The position numbers and the translations under genes were made by a program. 59,929 nt of DNA from Kiloniellales bacterium. Its GTDB lineage: Bacteria > Pseudomonadota > Alphaproteobacteria > Kiloniellales > JAKSBE01. Position 1 is the stretch's first letter, and each line of letters opens with the position of its first letter. The stretch is from assembly GCA_030066685.1 (NCBI GenBank), contig JASJBF010000021.1:1-59929 (forward strand). The letters run 5' to 3'. This document shows, in pieces, positions 58,480-59,929 of this stretch. The notes under the pieces were generated by a model that worked only from the letters and a program-made list of their open reading frames with translations, did not search any database and was not told where the DNA came from.

Positions 58480-58881
58480 TCAGCCCTCGCTGCCGTCGCT
58501 CTCGCCGCCGCAGGGGATCTCGCCCGGCCGGGAGGGAAAGCTGAGGCACTCCTCGGGCAGCAGCGGCTCCAGGGCCACGGCGACGTCGTGGGGATCGTCG
58601 AGAAAGGTCACGCCGAGCAGCATGCTGTCGCGCCAGGCGACCCGCATGGCAAGGTCGACCGGGTTGGCCAGGCGCAGCTTCAGGGCCAGGCGGACCGTCG
58701 CCTCCTCGAAGTCGGGAAGCGGCCGATCGAAGAGCAGGCGCGCGCCGTTTACCGAGAGGTCGATGACCATGCAGTTCAGCACCTCGTCGGCGACCAGGAC
58801 GCAGCCGGACATGAACTTCACCGCCCGGGCGTAGGTCCGGCGTTCATCCTTCTCCAGCTTCAGTCTGACGAGATCCTTCAC
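58480..58881 (-). CDS. PilZ domain protein (c-di-GMP effector)
   Basis: 133 residues. PilZ motif 1 as ERRTYAR (13-19) and motif 2 as DLSVNGARLLF (41-51), the RxxxR and (D/N)xSxxG signatures of c-di-GMP binding; a beta-barrel pattern follows (RLALKLRLANPVDLAMRVAW, MLLGVTF). C-terminal 25 residues are low complexity. Convergent with the glycosyltransferase gene; it may link c-di-GMP to the surface polysaccharide functions encoded next to it (inference). Confidence 0.88.
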   Translation of the reverse strand: MKDLVRLKLEKDERRTYARAVKFMSGCVLVADEVLNCMVIDLSVNGARLLFDRPLPDFEEATVRLALKLRLANPVDLAMRVAWRDSMLLGVTFLDDPHDVAVALEPLLPEECLSFPSRPGEIPCGGESDGSEG

Positions 58882-59162
58882 CGCTGCGGCCTCCTTCGGC
58901 CGACCTGCGTGGTTCTTACGCCATCCGAATTAACACCTTTAGGCTTAAGGTTTCCTTAGCCCGGCGCCGCTTTCGCGCCGCCGAAAGGTCGGGTTAACCG
59001 ACCCCGGCTAGTCTCTGCCCGGCCGGCCCGAGGCCGCCGAGGCCGCCGGCGCCCGCCGACTCGCGGCGGCGGCGGAGCCAAAAGGGCCTTCACGGCGTCG
59101 GCCCGCGGAGTCAAGATCCCGACCCTGCGAGGGCGCGCCTCGCGTTTGCTTGGGGGAAAGGC

Positions 59163-59929
59163 ATGCGTTCCAGGGGACGCGCGATCGCAAGCGCCGCCTT
59201 GCGATGGACACTCGAGTTCCTGCCGCGGAACCGCCTCGGCGACACCGCCTTCTCGGCCGTGATCTTCGCCGTCCATCACTTCCGCCTGCCGCGCTGGCGC
59301 CGGCCGGTGACCTTCAACGACCACCTCTTCGCGATGAAGCAGCGCGGCGAGCTCTGCGATCCGCTGCGCCGCCACGTCACCGACAAGCAGCGGCTGAAGG
59401 CCTACATCGCCGAGACGCTGGGCCCGGGCTTCACCCTGGAGACCCTGGCCCTGCTCACCACGCCGGCCGAGATCGCGACCTTCGAGCCTCCACAGCTGCC
59501 CTGCATCATCAAGCCGACCCACCTGAGCGGCGAGATCGTCCTGGTCGAAGACCGGGACCAGCCCCTGGATCGGCAGCGCATGGCGGGCTGGCTGAGCATG
59601 AGCCACTACGAATGGTCGCGCGAGGCCAACTACAAGGACCTCCGACCCGCGGTCATGGTCGAGGAGTACTTCGTCGACTCCAAGGGCGGCGTACCTCGGG
59701 ACTACAAGCTCTTCTGCATCGGCGGCCGGGCGAAGTTCGTCCAGGCGATCAACGACCGCTTCGGAGCCCCGACCCGCAACCTCTACACCAGGGACTGGAC
59801 CAAGCTGCCCTTCGCTTACAACTACCCGGCCGGGGGCCTGGACCCGCGGCCCGAGCGCCTGGGCGAGATGTTCCAGCTCGCCGAGCGCCTGGCGGCGCCC
59901 TTCTCCTTCATGCGCGTGGACTTCCTGGT
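59163..59929 (+). CDS. TupA-like ATP-grasp protein (partial, runs off window)
   Basis: ATG at 59163 with GGGGGAAAG upstream; 255 codons are visible before the window ends, without a stop. The pattern TFNDHLFAMKQRGE, HVTDKQRLKAYIAETLGPGF, CIIKPTHLSGEIVLVEDRD, VMVEEYFVDSKGGVPRDYKLFCIGG and FSFMRVDFLV fits the TupA-like ATP-grasp family (teichuronopeptide/capsule-associated ligases). These join amino acids or similar groups to polysaccharides using ATP. Together with the GT4 gene it suggests a polysaccharide-modification locus continuing past 59929. Confidence 0.85.
   Translation, partial: MRSRGRAIASAALRWTLEFLPRNRLGDTAFSAVIFAVHHFRLPRWRRPVTFNDHLFAMKQRGELCDPLRRHVTDKQRLKAYIAETLGPGFTLETLALLTTPAEIATFEPPQLPCIIKPTHLSGEIVLVEDRDQPLDRQRMAGWLSMSHYEWSREANYKDLRPAVMVEEYFVDSKGGVPRDYKLFCIGGRAKFVQAINDRFGAPTRNLYTRDWTKLPFAYNYPAGGLDPRPERLGEMFQLAERLAAPFSFMRVDFL

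Overview
The window looks like chromosome of a GC-rich alphaproteobacterium, most likely a Rhodospirillales/Kiloniellales-type organism. The grounds are the codon usage, a general L-amino-acid ABC transporter in aapJQMP order, a CycH/CcmI-like cytochrome c maturation protein, an NDUFS4-like complex I accessory subunit, and dispersed palindromes of the 'atgcccggac...gtccgggcat' kind common in this class. There is no rRNA gene, no CRISPR array and no intact transposase. All functions below come from reading motifs by eye; no database search was run.

Positions 1-11100: a secreted esterase; a tight four-gene minus-strand operon (two cysteine-containing secreted proteins, a SCO1/SenC copper chaperone, a DUF6940-like protein); a small secreted protein with a clear terminator; and a large membrane-anchored ClpA/B-like AAA+ protein. 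The C-terminus of that protein reads as a peptide-chain release factor 2-like module lacking both the SPF codon-recognition motif and the GGQ domain. This is the most unusual gene here. Divergent from it is a Ni/Co exporter-like gene coupled to an MFS transporter with a 19-histidine tail. A DUF1963/YwqG protein follows.

Positions 11101-30720: a six-gene operon encoding a succinate dehydrogenase/fumarate reductase-like complex (Fe-S, two membrane anchors, flavoprotein) plus two-subunit class I fumarase; a 3-hydroxyisobutyrate dehydrogenase-like enzyme; CcmI; an RlpA lipoprotein; aapJQMP; cystathionine beta-lyase; hisI; modABC; an OmpA-domain remnant; a class III nucleotide cyclase; and a SAM methyltransferase.

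Positions 30720-40330: hemolysin III family protein; a periplasmic ABC_sub_bind protein overlapping an 802-residue MFS transporter fused to two extracytoplasmic sensor-like domains; a divergent GAF/PAS histidine kinase; tRNA-Arg(TCT); a small hypothetical gene; the NDUFS4-like subunit; tRNA-Pro(TGG).

Positions 40330-57300 look like accessory DNA next to the tRNA-Pro gene: apparently lower GC, IS3 and IS1380 transposase remnants, a broken SDR gene, a three-copy imperfect repeat and long non-coding stretches. Its cargo is a polytopic patatin-like phospholipase, two more class III cyclases, a LysR/NAD(P)-oxidoreductase pair, a signal-less subtilase, an ArsR-type regulator, a cluster of ABM/NIPSNAP small proteins and a LysM-like orphan.

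Positions 57300-59929: a glycosyltransferase, a PilZ protein and the start of a TupA-like ATP-grasp protein, suggesting surface polysaccharide functions.

A recurring theme is a 103-113 bp bi-hairpin palindromic element in two subfamilies, A (1-109 and 49385-49497) and B (18252-18358 and 39679-39781). Both share TAGA...GCTC ends. One copy appears to have inserted into a small membrane-protein gene, and both B copies supply the stop codon of the gene upstream.
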